DNA from: Limibacterium fermenti
GTDB lineage: Bacteria; Bacteroidota; Bacteroidia; Bacteroidales; Dysgonomonadaceae
NCBI RefSeq assembly: GCF_041902845.1
Contig: NZ_CP159486.1
Location: 3,658,001 to 3,722,000, forward strand
Length of the DNA stretch: 64,000 nt
Reading direction: 5' to 3'
The position numbers and the translations under genes are program-made. Of the stretch, positions 33,029 through 42,490 are shown one piece after another; position 1 is the first letter of the stretch; every line of letters starts with the position of its first letter. The notes below the pieces were generated by a model. It ran no database searches, had not been told where the DNA came from, and saw only the letters and a list, made by a program, of their open reading frames with translations.

Positions 33029-33916
33029 ATGCCAAATGTAAAATTAAAAGGATTAGGCGTTGCATTGGCCACTCCTTTTCATGCAGATTATTCAGTGGAC
33101 TACAACGCGCTGCATAAATTGTTGGATTATCTCCTCGACGGCGGCGTTGATTACCTGGTAGCCCTCGGTACCACTGCCGAAACACCGACTCTTTCCGAAC
33201 GGGAACAGTCGGACATTATTCGTTTTGTTACCGACACGGTCCGAGGGAAAGTGCCGGTGATAATGGGAGTCGGAGGAAATAACACCGTTGCCCTGGCGGA
33301 AAAACTCCGCTCAATCGACATGACGGGTATCAGCGCCGTTTTGTCGGTAACACCTTATTACAACAAGCCTTCGCAGGAGGGATTATACCGTCACTATTGC
33401 ACCTTATCGGAAGCGTCGCCCCTACCTCTTATTCTTTATAATGTACCCGGACGGACAGGTGTCAACATGACGGCGGAAACCACATTGCGCATTGCCCGAT
33501 CGTGCGGCAATATCATCGCTATCAAAGAAGCTTCGAGTAATCTCGCGCAAGCGAAAGAAATTATCGCCGGAGCACCCGAAGGCTTTTCGGTTATTTCGGG
33601 CGATGATGCTATGACCCTTCCCATTATCAGAGCCGGAGGAGCGGGCGTTATTTCGGTATTGGGAAACGCCTTTCCGCATGCTTTCGGCAAAATGGTACAC
33701 CATGCTCTCGACAACCAATGGACGAAAGCCGAAGAAATTGAACAATCTTTCACGGAATTGATCCGGTTGCTATTTTGCGATGGAAATCCTTCCGGCGTAA
33801 AAGCGATGTTACACCTAAAAGGACTTACTGAAAACGTATTACGCCTCCCGCTCGTAGCGGTAAGCGACGAAACACGGGAAATGATCAAACACCAATTATC
33901 CTTAGTAGAAAAATGA
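33029..33916 (+). CDS. dapA: 4-Hydroxy-tetrahydrodipicolinate synthase
   Basis: A 295-residue TIM-barrel enzyme that condenses pyruvate with aspartate semialdehyde, the first dedicated step toward diaminopimelate and lysine. The Schiff-base Lys is in IAIKEASSNLAQ, the active-site Tyr in LYNVPGRTGVN, and the Thr-Thr pair in LGTTAETPTLS. Length is standard. The last four bases overlap the GDSL gene (ATGA), so the two are coupled. Confidence 0.97.
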   Translation: MPNVKLKGLGVALATPFHADYSVDYNALHKLLDYLLDGGVDYLVALGTTAETPTLSEREQSDIIRFVTDTVRGKVPVIMGVGGNNTVALAEKLRSIDMTGISAVLSVTPYYNKPSQEGLYRHYCTLSEASPLPLILYNVPGRTGVNMTAETTLRIARSCGNIIAIKEASSNLAQAKEIIAGAPEGFSVISGDDAMTLPIIRAGGAGVISVLGNAFPHAFGKMVHHALDNQWTKAEEIEQSFTELIRLLFCDGNPSGVKAMLHLKGLTENVLRLPLVAVSDETREMIKHQLSLVEK

Positions 33917-34608
33917 AAATCAAAGAGTTCTTTTTCTTACTCTCCATCGCGTTGGGGAGCATCCTATTGGCCCAATGTTCCTCTTCGAAAACCATTGTGG
34001 AAGATTTCCATACCGAAACCTACAATACCCGTATGGCTTATTTCGGCGAGCACCCGCTACAAAAAGGGCAGATTGTTTTCTTCGGCAACAGCATCACCCA
34101 AGCGGGTGAATGGGAATCGTATTTTCCGGGAAGCGACGTAGTCAACCGGGGCATTTCGGGAGATAACACCGAAGGCATGTTGGCACGCATCGACGAAATC
34201 GTACAGTCGCAACCGGCAAAGTTTTTTATCATGGCCGGAATCAATGATATTTCGCTGGCGCGAGACGAGAAAACCATCGTCGATAATTACCGGCAGATTA
34301 TTCAGGCGGTAAAAAACGATTCGCCGCAAACGGAAATCTATATCCAAAGTGTCTTACCGGTCAATAACGATTTTGCGCGCTATTCCCGTCTTAAAGGGAA
34401 AGAAGGGCGTATCCCCTCGCTCAACCGGAAACTAAAAGCGTTGGCCGATGCAGAGAACATCCCTTTCATCAATCTCTTTTCCTACTTCGCAGACGCTTCC
34501 GGAAAGCTCATTGCGTCGTACACCGGCGACGGATTACATCTTACGCCCGAAGCGTATGCGCTGTGGACAAACATCATCCGCTCAAAGGTCGTTCAGGAAA
34601 CAAAATAA
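33913..34608 (+). CDS. SGNH/GDSL-family lipoprotein hydrolase
   Basis: A 231-residue exported hydrolase. The signal peptide ends in SILLAQCSSS, a lipobox. SGNH blocks are visible: block I FFGNSITQAGEW (Ser), block II Gly in NRGISGDNTEG, block III Asn in MAGINDISLA, block V DGLHLTPEAY (Asp and His). Members are esterases or carbohydrate acetyl-esterases at the cell surface. The 4-base overlap with dapA suggests co-expression, though no functional link is obvious. Confidence 0.88.
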   Translation: MKIKEFFFLLSIALGSILLAQCSSSKTIVEDFHTETYNTRMAYFGEHPLQKGQIVFFGNSITQAGEWESYFPGSDVVNRGISGDNTEGMLARIDEIVQSQPAKFFIMAGINDISLARDEKTIVDNYRQIIQAVKNDSPQTEIYIQSVLPVNNDFARYSRLKGKEGRIPSLNRKLKALADAENIPFINLFSYFADASGKLIASYTGDGLHLTPEAYALWTNIIRSKVVQETK

Positions 34609-34641
34609 CGAAACAGACGGGGATAAATATCGTACATCATC

Positions 34642-36813
34642 TTACCGCAGATCCATCTCTTCTATAAGGTGGGTTGCTCCGGCATATCGATCAATGATAA
34701 ACAACACATAGCGGATATCCACAATAATACTTCGCTGATAGTCGGGCAGGAATTGAATATCCCCGCCGACGCCTTCCCAATTACGGTCGAAATTAATCCC
34801 GATCAGTTCACCTTTGCCGTTCATCACGGGGCTGCCCGAATTTCCTCCCGTCGTATGGGTGGTCGCAATAAACGCCACCGGCATCTTGCCGTCTGCACGG
34901 GCATAGCGGCCGAAATCGCCGCGACGGTATAGCTCTTTCAACTTGCCGGGTACCACAAACTCCCAATTCTCGGGATCTTCTTTTTCCATCATTCCATCCA
35001 TCGTGGATTGATAGCCGTAAGAAACGGCATCGCGGGGACGATACCCTTTCACTTGCCCATACGACAAACGAAGGGTCAGGTTTGCATCGGGGAAATGGGC
35101 ATCCTCGCCATCCATCCGTAATATCCCTTCCATATAAGTGCGCCGGGCGATCTCGAAAGCATCGTCATACGCGCTGAGCTGCGAACGAAGCCGGACGAAC
35201 TCTTCGTTTACACCCCGCACGAAAGTAAGCATGGGATCGGCCTCCAGCGTCGTTGCCTCCAAACGGCCCGATAAAAATTGTTGCAGATTCTCCCCGCTTC
35301 CGAAAACAGAACGATCGAAGAGTGCCTCCACAAACCGCCCCGCATCGCCTTCGAAGGTTTCATAGACAACCTGAAAACAAGCCGGCTGTTTTTCCCTCGG
35401 TACCGATGCCATATATTCGGCAATCATGGCCGCCGCCACTTTCCGATCGACCGCCGCATTATAATCTTTATCTGCGAACTTCCGGTAATCGTCGCTCAAC
35501 TGTTTTTTTTGTTTTTCAATCTCCGCCGCATCCTTTTTATTCAAAGCGGCGATAAGCGCTTTACTGCCGGCAGTCGGAACCGACACAAATTCTACCGCAC
35601 GAAGAATGCCTTCGGACAGCATTCGCTCTCGGTAACGCAAATCCGCTCTCTCCTGCACCATACGGGCAATAGCCTCAATAGCCTCCGGATACTGAAGAAG
35701 ATTATTCTTCCCGGCCCAATCCAAAAGGCGGTCTTGCTGTTCCTTTTTCACCTGTTCCAAATCACGTAAATCAATCGCCCAATTCGAGCCGATGGCATTT
35801 TTGTGCCCGTTGGTCGATCCCGAATATTTGGCGGCATATTGGATTTTTACCCCCGGATCGCGCAGCATCTCTTCAAGCATCGCCTCCTGCCGTACTTCAC
35901 GCATGCGGATACGCACGGCATTATCGATATCACGCCTTTCGGCAACCTCCCACGAAGTGTAATATTTATGCGTCGTTCCCGGAAAGCCCAACAACATGGC
36001 GAAGTCATTTTCCTGCACCCCTTGCGTGGAAATCGTCAGCCAGCGTTTTGGTTTCAACGGTACGTTGTCGGGGGAATAAGCGGCCGGATTACCGTTTTTA
36101 TCGGCATAGATACGGAAGAGAGAGAAATCGCCCGTATGCCTCGGCCACATCCAGTTATCGGTATCCGCGCCGAACTTTCCGATAGAGCTGGGCGGGGCTC
36201 CCACCAAACGCACATCGGAATAAATCTTTTTCGTAAACATATAATAGCGGTTACCGTTAAAAAACGGCTTTATTTCGACCGCAGTTCCGGGATGGGTTTC
36301 GAGGAATTCATTTCCGGCATGCTCGCGTGCCAGGCCGTTCAAATAAGCGGGAGAGAGGAAAAGCACTCCGTGGGTATCTTTTTCCTTGTCACGCAACAAA
36401 CACGCTTTCACATAGTCGGTCACATCGTCTATTTTATCGATAAAGGTGACGGTCAGCCCGTCATTGGGTAATTCCTGCGCCTGCGTCATCGCCCAAAAAC
36501 CGTTTTCAAGATAGTTGTTTTCCAATGTACTGTGCTGCTGAATTTGTCCGTATCCGCAATGGTGATTGGTCAACACCAATCCTTGCGACGAGATTACCTC
36601 TCCGGTACATCCTGAGCCGAATTGCACGACCGCATCTTTTAACGAACTCCCATCGGGATTATAAATATCGTAATCCTCTAGCTTCAATCCGAGTTGCCGC
36701 ATGGCGGGATATTGTTGTTTTTTAAGCAGATGCAACATCCACATTCCTTCATCGGCGCGCACCGATAACACACTCATTGTAAAAATGATCAGGCAAGTAA
36801 AACAGTTTCTCAT
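34642..36813 (-). CDS. dpp11: S46 dipeptidyl-peptidase, DPP11 type (Asp/Glu-specific)
   Basis: A 723-residue exported serine peptidase that releases dipeptides from oligopeptides in the periplasm. The signal peptide is MRNCFTCLIIFTMSVLSVRA. Catalytic His is in LTNHHCGYGQ and Ser in TTGGNSGSPVMNG; an Asp near GADTDNWMWPRHTGDF is conserved. The segment GINFDRNWEGVGGDIQF has Arg where DPP7 enzymes have Gly; in characterised S46 peptidases this Arg gives preference for Asp/Glu at P1. It suits an amino-acid-fermenting lifestyle. The gene is convergent with the GDSL gene (34-base gap). Confidence 0.9.
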   Translation of the reverse strand: MRNCFTCLIIFTMSVLSVRADEGMWMLHLLKKQQYPAMRQLGLKLEDYDIYNPDGSSLKDAVVQFGSGCTGEVISSQGLVLTNHHCGYGQIQQHSTLENNYLENGFWAMTQAQELPNDGLTVTFIDKIDDVTDYVKACLLRDKEKDTHGVLFLSPAYLNGLAREHAGNEFLETHPGTAVEIKPFFNGNRYYMFTKKIYSDVRLVGAPPSSIGKFGADTDNWMWPRHTGDFSLFRIYADKNGNPAAYSPDNVPLKPKRWLTISTQGVQENDFAMLLGFPGTTHKYYTSWEVAERRDIDNAVRIRMREVRQEAMLEEMLRDPGVKIQYAAKYSGSTNGHKNAIGSNWAIDLRDLEQVKKEQQDRLLDWAGKNNLLQYPEAIEAIARMVQERADLRYRERMLSEGILRAVEFVSVPTAGSKALIAALNKKDAAEIEKQKKQLSDDYRKFADKDYNAAVDRKVAAAMIAEYMASVPREKQPACFQVVYETFEGDAGRFVEALFDRSVFGSGENLQQFLSGRLEATTLEADPMLTFVRGVNEEFVRLRSQLSAYDDAFEIARRTYMEGILRMDGEDAHFPDANLTLRLSYGQVKGYRPRDAVSYGYQSTMDGMMEKEDPENWEFVVPGKLKELYRRGDFGRYARADGKMPVAFIATTHTTGGNSGSPVMNGKGELIGINFDRNWEGVGGDIQFLPDYQRSIIVDIRYVLFIIDRYAGATHLIEEMDLR

Positions 36814-36981
36814 TTTCGATCTTTATTGATAAATTCATTCAGTCGGACCGTAAAGGTAAGAAAAAAACCGAACGGAGGCAAAAGCCAACGGCCGATCGTT
36901 CGCAGTGCACGCGCAACAAATGGTTCGCATGGCGGAAGACAATTATTTATTCATCTGTGGATGAAATAAAAAATTATCATG

Positions 36982-36989
36982 TATATTTG
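36982..36989 (+). promoter_or_regulatory. -7 promoter element for lpxC/fabZ
   Basis: TATATTTG matches TAnnTTTG, 38 bases before the GTG start. The -33 position has only a weak CTGTGG match. Confidence 0.5.
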
Positions 36990-37027
36990 CAGCAAAAAGA
37001 GTTATAGAGAATAAAAAAATCGATAAA

Positions 37028-38410
37028 GTGAAACAAAGAACGTTAAAAAACAGCTTTACATTAAAAGGTGTAGGGCTGCATACAGGGCTGAATATCACCA
37101 TATCCTTCCATCCGGCCGAAGAAGATCACGGTTACAAGATTAAACGAGTAGATCTTCCCGACCAACCGACGATAGACGCTTTGGCGGAAAATGTCGTAAA
37201 TACCCGCAGAGGTACGGTCTTAGGAAAGGGAGATGTCACAATCAGCACCGTTGAACATGCTTTCTCCGCCCTCTATGCATTGGGGATCGATAATTGCCTG
37301 ATCGAAGTAAACACATCGGAATTTCCAATTTTGGACGGAAGCGCCATCGAATATGTAAAAGCCATTAAGAATGCGGGAATCGTAGAACAAAAAAAAGACA
37401 AAGACTTCTATATCGTCCGCAAGAAACTCGAGGTTTCCGACCCCGAAACCGGTTCCAAACTAACACTGTTGCCGGACGATAGCTTTTGCATCAATTCGTA
37501 TATCGAATTCGACTCGATGTACATCCCCAACCAATCGGCGATCCTCGACGATATGTCGGAGTACGAAACCGAAATTGCTCCTTCGCGGACATTCGTTTTT
37601 GTGCGGGAGATACAGCAACTGCGTCAGGCCGGTCTTATAAAAGGCGGTAATCTGGACAACGCCATCGTTATTTATGAGCGGAAACTGTCGCAACCGGAAT
37701 TAGATGAAATCGCCGACGCTCTTCACGTACAACGACACGACGCCAACGAATTGGGTTACCTCAATCATCGCAAACTGGCTTTCCGGAATGAGCCCGCCCG
37801 TCACAAACTACTCGACATTGTCGGTGACATGGCCCTTATCGGAAAACCGATCCAAGGACGGTTAATCGCTACGCGGCCGGGACACCATATCAACAACCAA
37901 TTAGCCAGGTTAATTCGGAAAGATATAAAACTCAATGAAGTCCAACCGCCTATCTATAATGTAAACGAGGAGCCGCTGATGGACAATAACCGCATCCGCG
38001 AACTGCTTCCGCATCGATATCCTTTTTTATTGGTCGACAAAATTATCCGTAAAACGGACAAATATATCGTCGGAGTGAAAAACGTGACGACCAACGAACC
38101 CTTCTTTATGGGGCATTTCCCCCAGGAACCTATTATGCCGGGCGTTCTGCTGGTGGAAGCCATGGCGCAAACGGGAGGGTTACTCGTCCTGTCGCAACTG
38201 GATGAACCGGAACGTTATTCTACGTATTTCCTCAAGATCGACAATGTGAAATTTCGGCATAAAGTAGTACCGGGCGATACAGTCATCTTCCGGGTTGAAC
38301 TGACGAGTGACTTACGACGAAATATTTCTTCCATGCGGGGATTGGCATTCATCGGTGAAAAAGTAGTATCCGAAGCCGATTTTACGGCACAGATCATTAA
38401 AAATAAATAA
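37028..38410 (+). CDS. lpxC/fabZ: Bifunctional LpxC deacetylase / FabZ dehydratase
   Basis: A 460-residue fusion typical of Bacteroidota. Residues ~1-310 are LpxC, the zinc deacetylase of UDP-3-O-acyl-GlcNAc that commits the cell to lipid A synthesis. Zinc-ligand regions are STVEHAFSAL and HKLLDIVGDMAL. Residues ~318-460 are FabZ, the 3-hydroxyacyl-ACP dehydratase, with ELLPHRYPFLLVD (His) and IMPGVLLVEAMAQTGG (Glu). The start is GTG at 37028, directly before KQRTLKNSFTLKG where the family begins. It is followed 23 bases later by lpxA. Confidence 0.96.
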   Translation: MKQRTLKNSFTLKGVGLHTGLNITISFHPAEEDHGYKIKRVDLPDQPTIDALAENVVNTRRGTVLGKGDVTISTVEHAFSALYALGIDNCLIEVNTSEFPILDGSAIEYVKAIKNAGIVEQKKDKDFYIVRKKLEVSDPETGSKLTLLPDDSFCINSYIEFDSMYIPNQSAILDDMSEYETEIAPSRTFVFVREIQQLRQAGLIKGGNLDNAIVIYERKLSQPELDEIADALHVQRHDANELGYLNHRKLAFRNEPARHKLLDIVGDMALIGKPIQGRLIATRPGHHINNQLARLIRKDIKLNEVQPPIYNVNEEPLMDNNRIRELLPHRYPFLLVDKIIRKTDKYIVGVKNVTTNEPFFMGHFPQEPIMPGVLLVEAMAQTGGLLVLSQLDEPERYSTYFLKIDNVKFRHKVVPGDTVIFRVELTSDLRRNISSMRGLAFIGEKVVSEADFTAQIIKNK

Positions 38411-38433
38411 TCCGGCACCCATATTGAGAGATT

Positions 38434-39222
38434 ATGAATACGGTATCAACTTTAGCATTTATACATCCCGAAGCCAAACTCGGCAAGAATATCATCGTTG
38501 AGCCTTTCGCCTATATCGACGCAAACACCGAAATAGGCGACGGCTCGCGCATCATGACTCAAGCGACCGTGCTGAGCGGCGCTCGAATCGGTAAGAACTG
38601 TACGATATTTCCTCATGCCACAATCGCCGGCATTCCGCAAGACCTGAAGTTTAAAGGAGAAGAAACGGTCGCCATCATCGGCGATAATACGATGATCAGG
38701 GAATGCGCAACCGTCAACCGGGGAACAGCTTCGAAGGGATTTACCAAAATCGGCAACAACTGCCTCATCATGGCTTATAGTCATGTGGCGCACGATTGTG
38801 AATTGAGCGACCATGTGATTCTCGGCAATTCAACACAGCTTGCCGGAGAGATTGAAATCGACAGCTATGCCATCCTTAGCGGCGGTACGCTGGTTCATCA
38901 ATTTTCAAGAATCGGCGCGCATGCCATGATACAAGGCGGCTCTAAAATACCGAAAGATATTCCCCCGTACATCATGGTGGGACGCGAACCGATTACATTC
39001 ATGGGATTGAATATCGTCGGACTGAGAAGACGGGGATTCAACAGTGAACAGATCAACGGTATACAGGAGATTTACCGCTACCTGTATCAATCGGGGTACA
39101 ATACCACCCAAGCTATAGAACGAATCGAAAGAGAATTGCCCTCGACCCCCGAAAGGCAGCACATCCTGGAGTTTGTGCGTTCGTCCATGAGGGGTATCGT
39201 CAGAGGCAACATGGAAGGGTAA
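38434..39222 (+). CDS. lpxA: UDP-N-acetylglucosamine acyltransferase
   Basis: A 262-residue enzyme for the first step of lipid A synthesis. Left-handed beta-helix hexapeptide repeats run through residues ~5-185 (LGKNIIVEPFAYI, IGKNCTIFPHATIAG). The catalytic His is in AYSHVAHDCEL, and GLNIVGLRRRGF marks the start of the helical C-terminal part. Length is standard. It lies between lpxC/fabZ and the agmatine deiminase gene (3-base gap), apparently in one transcript. Confidence 0.96.
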   Translation: MNTVSTLAFIHPEAKLGKNIIVEPFAYIDANTEIGDGSRIMTQATVLSGARIGKNCTIFPHATIAGIPQDLKFKGEETVAIIGDNTMIRECATVNRGTASKGFTKIGNNCLIMAYSHVAHDCELSDHVILGNSTQLAGEIEIDSYAILSGGTLVHQFSRIGAHAMIQGGSKIPKDIPPYIMVGREPITFMGLNIVGLRRRGFNSEQINGIQEIYRYLYQSGYNTTQAIERIERELPSTPERQHILEFVRSSMRGIVRGNMEG

Positions 39223-39225
39223 GTT

Positions 39226-40257
39226 ATGTATCTGTATAATAGAATCTATTTCCCCCCGGAATGGTATCCCCAAAGCGGCATACAACTCACATGGCCGCAT
39301 GAAGAAACCGACTGGGCCGATATGCTGGAGGAAGTTACCGAATGCTATGTGGCGCTTTCGAAAGAGATTCTAAAACGGGAAAAACTGCTCGTCGTCTGTC
39401 GCAAGAAAGAGCAAGTCACCCGTTATTTTACAAAAATGGAGCAAAGGCGTCTTATCACGGCGGAGATTGAGAGCAACGATACATGGGCCCGTGATCACGG
39501 AGGTATTTCGGTGTTTATCCGAAACAACCCGGCCATCCTCGATTTCGAATTCAATGCCTGGGGATTGAAGTTCCCCGCAAATTACGATAATCAGATCACA
39601 CCCAAACTATATTTCAATGGCTTCTTTGATGGAGAAGTATCGCAGTTTAATCACTTCCATTTTATTTTGGAAGGGGGCTCTATCGAGAATGACGGAAAAG
39701 GGACGTTACTCACCACATCAGCCTGTCTGCTGGCGCCCAACCGCAATCAACCGATGACGCAACAGGATATCGAGGTTAAGCTGAAACAGACATTAGGAAT
39801 AGAGCGCGTACTATGGCTCCACCACGGCTATCTGGCAGGCGACGATACCGATAACCATATCGATACGCTGGCCCGCTTTTGCAACGAAGAAACGATCGCC
39901 TACGTACAATGCACGGATGAAACCGATGAGCATTTTGAGGAACTGCAACGCATGGAGGAACAACTCCGTACGTTCACCACATGGCAAGGCAAACCATACA
40001 CATTGGTACCTTTGCCCATGGCCGATCCGGTATATCACGACGGGCGCCGACTCCCGGCAACGTATGCCAATTTCCTTATCATCAACGGAGCGGTATTGAT
40101 GCCGGCTTATGGAACGCCGGCCGATGACCGGGCGAAACGGCAACTGCAACGCATATTCCCCGAACGGGAAGTCATTGCCATCGATTGCCGCGCCCTGATT
40201 AAACAGCACGGATCGCTGCACTGTATCGCCATGCAGTTTCCCGAGGGATTTCTTTAA
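39226..40257 (+). CDS. aguA: Agmatine deiminase (PPAD/AguA family)
   Basis: A 343-residue guanidine-modifying enzyme that converts agmatine to N-carbamoylputrescine and ammonia. Family marks are ESNDTWARDHGGIS, LEGGSIENDGKG, GDDTDNHIDTLARF, and the C-terminal nucleophile Cys in GSLHCIAMQ. There is no signal peptide, unlike secreted peptidyl-arginine deiminases of the same superfamily. The next gene encodes the amidase for the following step, supporting the agmatine assignment. It starts 3 bases after lpxA. Confidence 0.9.
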   Translation: MYLYNRIYFPPEWYPQSGIQLTWPHEETDWADMLEEVTECYVALSKEILKREKLLVVCRKKEQVTRYFTKMEQRRLITAEIESNDTWARDHGGISVFIRNNPAILDFEFNAWGLKFPANYDNQITPKLYFNGFFDGEVSQFNHFHFILEGGSIENDGKGTLLTTSACLLAPNRNQPMTQQDIEVKLKQTLGIERVLWLHHGYLAGDDTDNHIDTLARFCNEETIAYVQCTDETDEHFEELQRMEEQLRTFTTWQGKPYTLVPLPMADPVYHDGRRLPATYANFLIINGAVLMPAYGTPADDRAKRQLQRIFPEREVIAIDCRALIKQHGSLHCIAMQFPEGFL

Positions 40258-40275
40258 AACGCGTTCCTCGTCGCC

Positions 40276-40316
40276 TTTCGACATTAGACGTCCGACTTTT
40301 GACTTTCGACTTTCAA
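40276..40316. repeat. Degenerate GACTTTC-type repeat before aguB
   Basis: About five imperfect 7-8-bp words (TTTCGAC, ATTAGAC, GTCCGAC, TTTTGAC, TTTCGAC) fill the 69-base spacer between aguA and aguB. The same GACTTT words occur upstream of citrate synthase and the four-helix-bundle gene. Confidence 0.65.
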
Positions 40317-40326
40317 CAGCTACAAA

Positions 40327-41202
40327 ATGAAAATAGGAATTATACAGCAGCACAACACGCTCAATATCGAAGAGAATATTGTTCGGTTACAGAAGAAGAT
40401 ACGCAGCCTTGCGGCCCAAGGCGCCGACCTGATTGTGATGCAGGAGTTGCACAATGGCCTGTATTTCTGCCAAACGGAAAACGTTTCGGTATTCGATCAG
40501 GCCGAATCCATCCCCGGCCCGTCTACCGAATCGTTCGGCCGGTTGGCCAAAGAGCTCGGCGTAGTAATTGTGTTATCGCTCTTTGAGAAGCGTGCCGCCG
40601 GACTATATCATAATACAGCGGTGGTGATAGAGAAAGACGGTACCATTGCCGGGAAATACCGCAAAATGCATATCCCCGACGACCCGGCGTATTACGAAAA
40701 GTTTTATTTCACGCCCGGCGATCTGGGTTTCACGCCGATCAGCACATCGGTCGGGCGACTCGGAGTCCTTATTTGTTGGGACCAGTGGTACCCGGAAGCC
40801 GCTCGGCTGATGACTCTCGCGGGCGCCGAAGTACTCATCTACCCGACCGCCATCGGCTGGGAATCTTCTGACGACGAAAAAGAAAAGAACCGCCAACGCC
40901 AAGCGTGGATAACGGTGCAACGCGCGCACGCCGTTACGAACGCCATCCCGGTAATCGCCGTCAACCGCGTTGGCTTCGAGCCCGATCCTTCGGGACAAAC
41001 CAATGGTATTACGTTCTGGGGAAATAGCTTTGTGTCCGGCCCACAAGGCGAGTTACTCTATGAGGCTCCCGATGATCAGGAAGCCGACGCAATTATCGAG
41101 ATTGACAAAACCCGCACAGAAAACGTCCGCCGATGGTGGCCTTTCCTCCGCGACCGGCGCATTGACGCTTACGACGACCTGACGAAGCGGTTTATCGATT
41201 GA
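40327..41202 (+). CDS. aguB: N-carbamoylputrescine amidase
   Basis: A 291-residue nitrilase-superfamily amidase that hydrolyses N-carbamoylputrescine to putrescine, CO2 and ammonia. The catalytic triad is Glu in VMQELHNGLYF, Lys in YRKMHIPDDPAYYEKFYF, and Cys in VLICWDQWYPEAARL. The segment AVNRVGFEPDPSG is characteristic of this subgroup. With aguA it completes agmatine-to-putrescine conversion. Confidence 0.94.
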   Translation: MKIGIIQQHNTLNIEENIVRLQKKIRSLAAQGADLIVMQELHNGLYFCQTENVSVFDQAESIPGPSTESFGRLAKELGVVIVLSLFEKRAAGLYHNTAVVIEKDGTIAGKYRKMHIPDDPAYYEKFYFTPGDLGFTPISTSVGRLGVLICWDQWYPEAARLMTLAGAEVLIYPTAIGWESSDDEKEKNRQRQAWITVQRAHAVTNAIPVIAVNRVGFEPDPSGQTNGITFWGNSFVSGPQGELLYEAPDDQEADAIIEIDKTRTENVRRWWPFLRDRRIDAYDDLTKRFID

Positions 41203-41366
41203 GTAAAGATTATTGAAGCAGTAGATTTAGAGAGGTTGATGAAGATTGCTTTAATGGCATCCCTATTTCTAGGTATTTTTCATAAGAAAGTCATTATTTT
41301 TGATGATTGACCGCTATTATTTTATACCTTTACTTTGTATTTTTAAATTAAAGATTAAAATAAAAG

Positions 41367-41873
41367 ATGAAATCAATAGCAATTATTTACGGTTCAAGTA
41401 CCGATAACACCCGCGAAGCTGCGGAGTTGATTGCCGATAAACTGGCAGACTATTCCCCAAAATTAATCGATGTAAGCGACGCTACGGTCGAAGATTTCGA
41501 ATCGGCGGACGTGTTGCTTCTTGGCACTTCTACGTGGAGTGTAGGCGAGTTGCAAGACGATTGGGATGTTTTCTCGTCCAAAATCAAAAACCTGAAGCTG
41601 CAAGGCAAAACAATTGCGTTGTTTGGAGTAGGAGATTCGGCCGGATATCCCGACACGTTTGTAGATGCTATCGGAATTCTTTACGATGATTTCGCCCAAA
41701 CCGGCGCTCAATTCGTTGGGGAAGTTTCGACCGACGGTTATACTTTCGATGACTCGCAATCGGTGAGAGACGGAAAATTCGTGGGACTTGCCCTCGATGC
41801 CGACAATGAAAGCGATTTGACTGAAAGCCGCATCGATGCTTGGGTAAACGATTTGAAACAGTATCTGGATTAA
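41367..41873 (+). CDS. fldA: Flavodoxin
   Basis: A 168-residue long-chain flavodoxin, an FMN electron carrier. The phosphate-binding loop is YGSSTDNTREAAE. FMN-binding loops are at LLLGTSTWSVGELQDDW and FGVGDSAGYPDTF. Length and the acidic composition fit the family. It starts 164 bases after aguB, so it probably has its own promoter. The DUF2023 gene follows 6 bases later. Confidence 0.95.
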   Translation: MKSIAIIYGSSTDNTREAAELIADKLADYSPKLIDVSDATVEDFESADVLLLGTSTWSVGELQDDWDVFSSKIKNLKLQGKTIALFGVGDSAGYPDTFVDAIGILYDDFAQTGAQFVGEVSTDGYTFDDSQSVRDGKFVGLALDADNESDLTESRIDAWVNDLKQYLD

Positions 41874-41879
41874 CCCGGA

Positions 41880-42287
41880 ATGGACGTATTCACGCATCTG
41901 TTGTATGAGCATAAAAAAGGCCTTCGCAACATGGCTTTGTACACCTTTGAGGTATCAAAAAAAGAGGCCATCGAGAAGAAATTAACCAAAATGCAGGTCG
42001 ATTATATGTTCATGCCGGTTACCGATCGGAAAATAAATGTCTTCTTCGGAGCAAAGGCTTGCGTCGACGTCATCCGCACGATTGGCCAAAAGCGCTTATG
42101 CGATTATACGTGCGAAGAGGACTTTATTCTGGGCATCATGCTCGGATACGACCGGTTGAAACAATGCGAGAGATATATTGAGGGACTCGCTAAAAGGGCC
42201 GAAAAAAGAAAGAGGCTTCCTTCTGCGCCTCAAAACATTTATAACCGTCCTGTCGATCCCGTCATTTACAAACTAAGTCCTGCCTAA
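41880..42287 (+). CDS. DUF2023-family protein
   Basis: A 135-residue soluble protein. The sequence YEHKKGLRNMALYTFEVSKK, then INVFFGAKACVDVIRTIGQK and DFILGIMLGYDRLKQCERYI, matches DUF2023 as I know it. The family has no established role but is repeatedly found directly after flavodoxin, as here (6-base gap). A role in flavodoxin maturation, partner choice or iron-responsive control is inference. A terminator-like hairpin follows at 42362. Confidence 0.78.
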   Translation: MDVFTHLLYEHKKGLRNMALYTFEVSKKEAIEKKLTKMQVDYMFMPVTDRKINVFFGAKACVDVIRTIGQKRLCDYTCEEDFILGIMLGYDRLKQCERYIEGLAKRAEKRKRLPSAPQNIYNRPVDPVIYKLSPA

Positions 42288-42361
42288 ACATTTTTAATCG
42301 GGAGGTGCAGAATAGTAAATAAACAGGATTTTTACGGGATTACCGGATATATTTTATACCG

Positions 42362-42396
42362 ACGAAAGGGAGGGTTTACAGCCTCTTCCTTTTCGT
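42362..42396 (+). terminator. Terminator-like hairpin after the flavodoxin pair
   Basis: ACGAAA/TTTCGT, GG/CC and GAGG/CCTC paired segments with small bulges, followed by TCGGTTTTTG. It lies 75 bases after the DUF2023 stop. Confidence 0.5.
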
Positions 42397-42490
42397 TCGG
42401 TTTTTGCCGTCTTATATACTTACCTCAAAAAGATTATGGGATGAAGCTTTATCCGGAAGTTTTACATAAAGAGGACATCCTTTTTTAATA

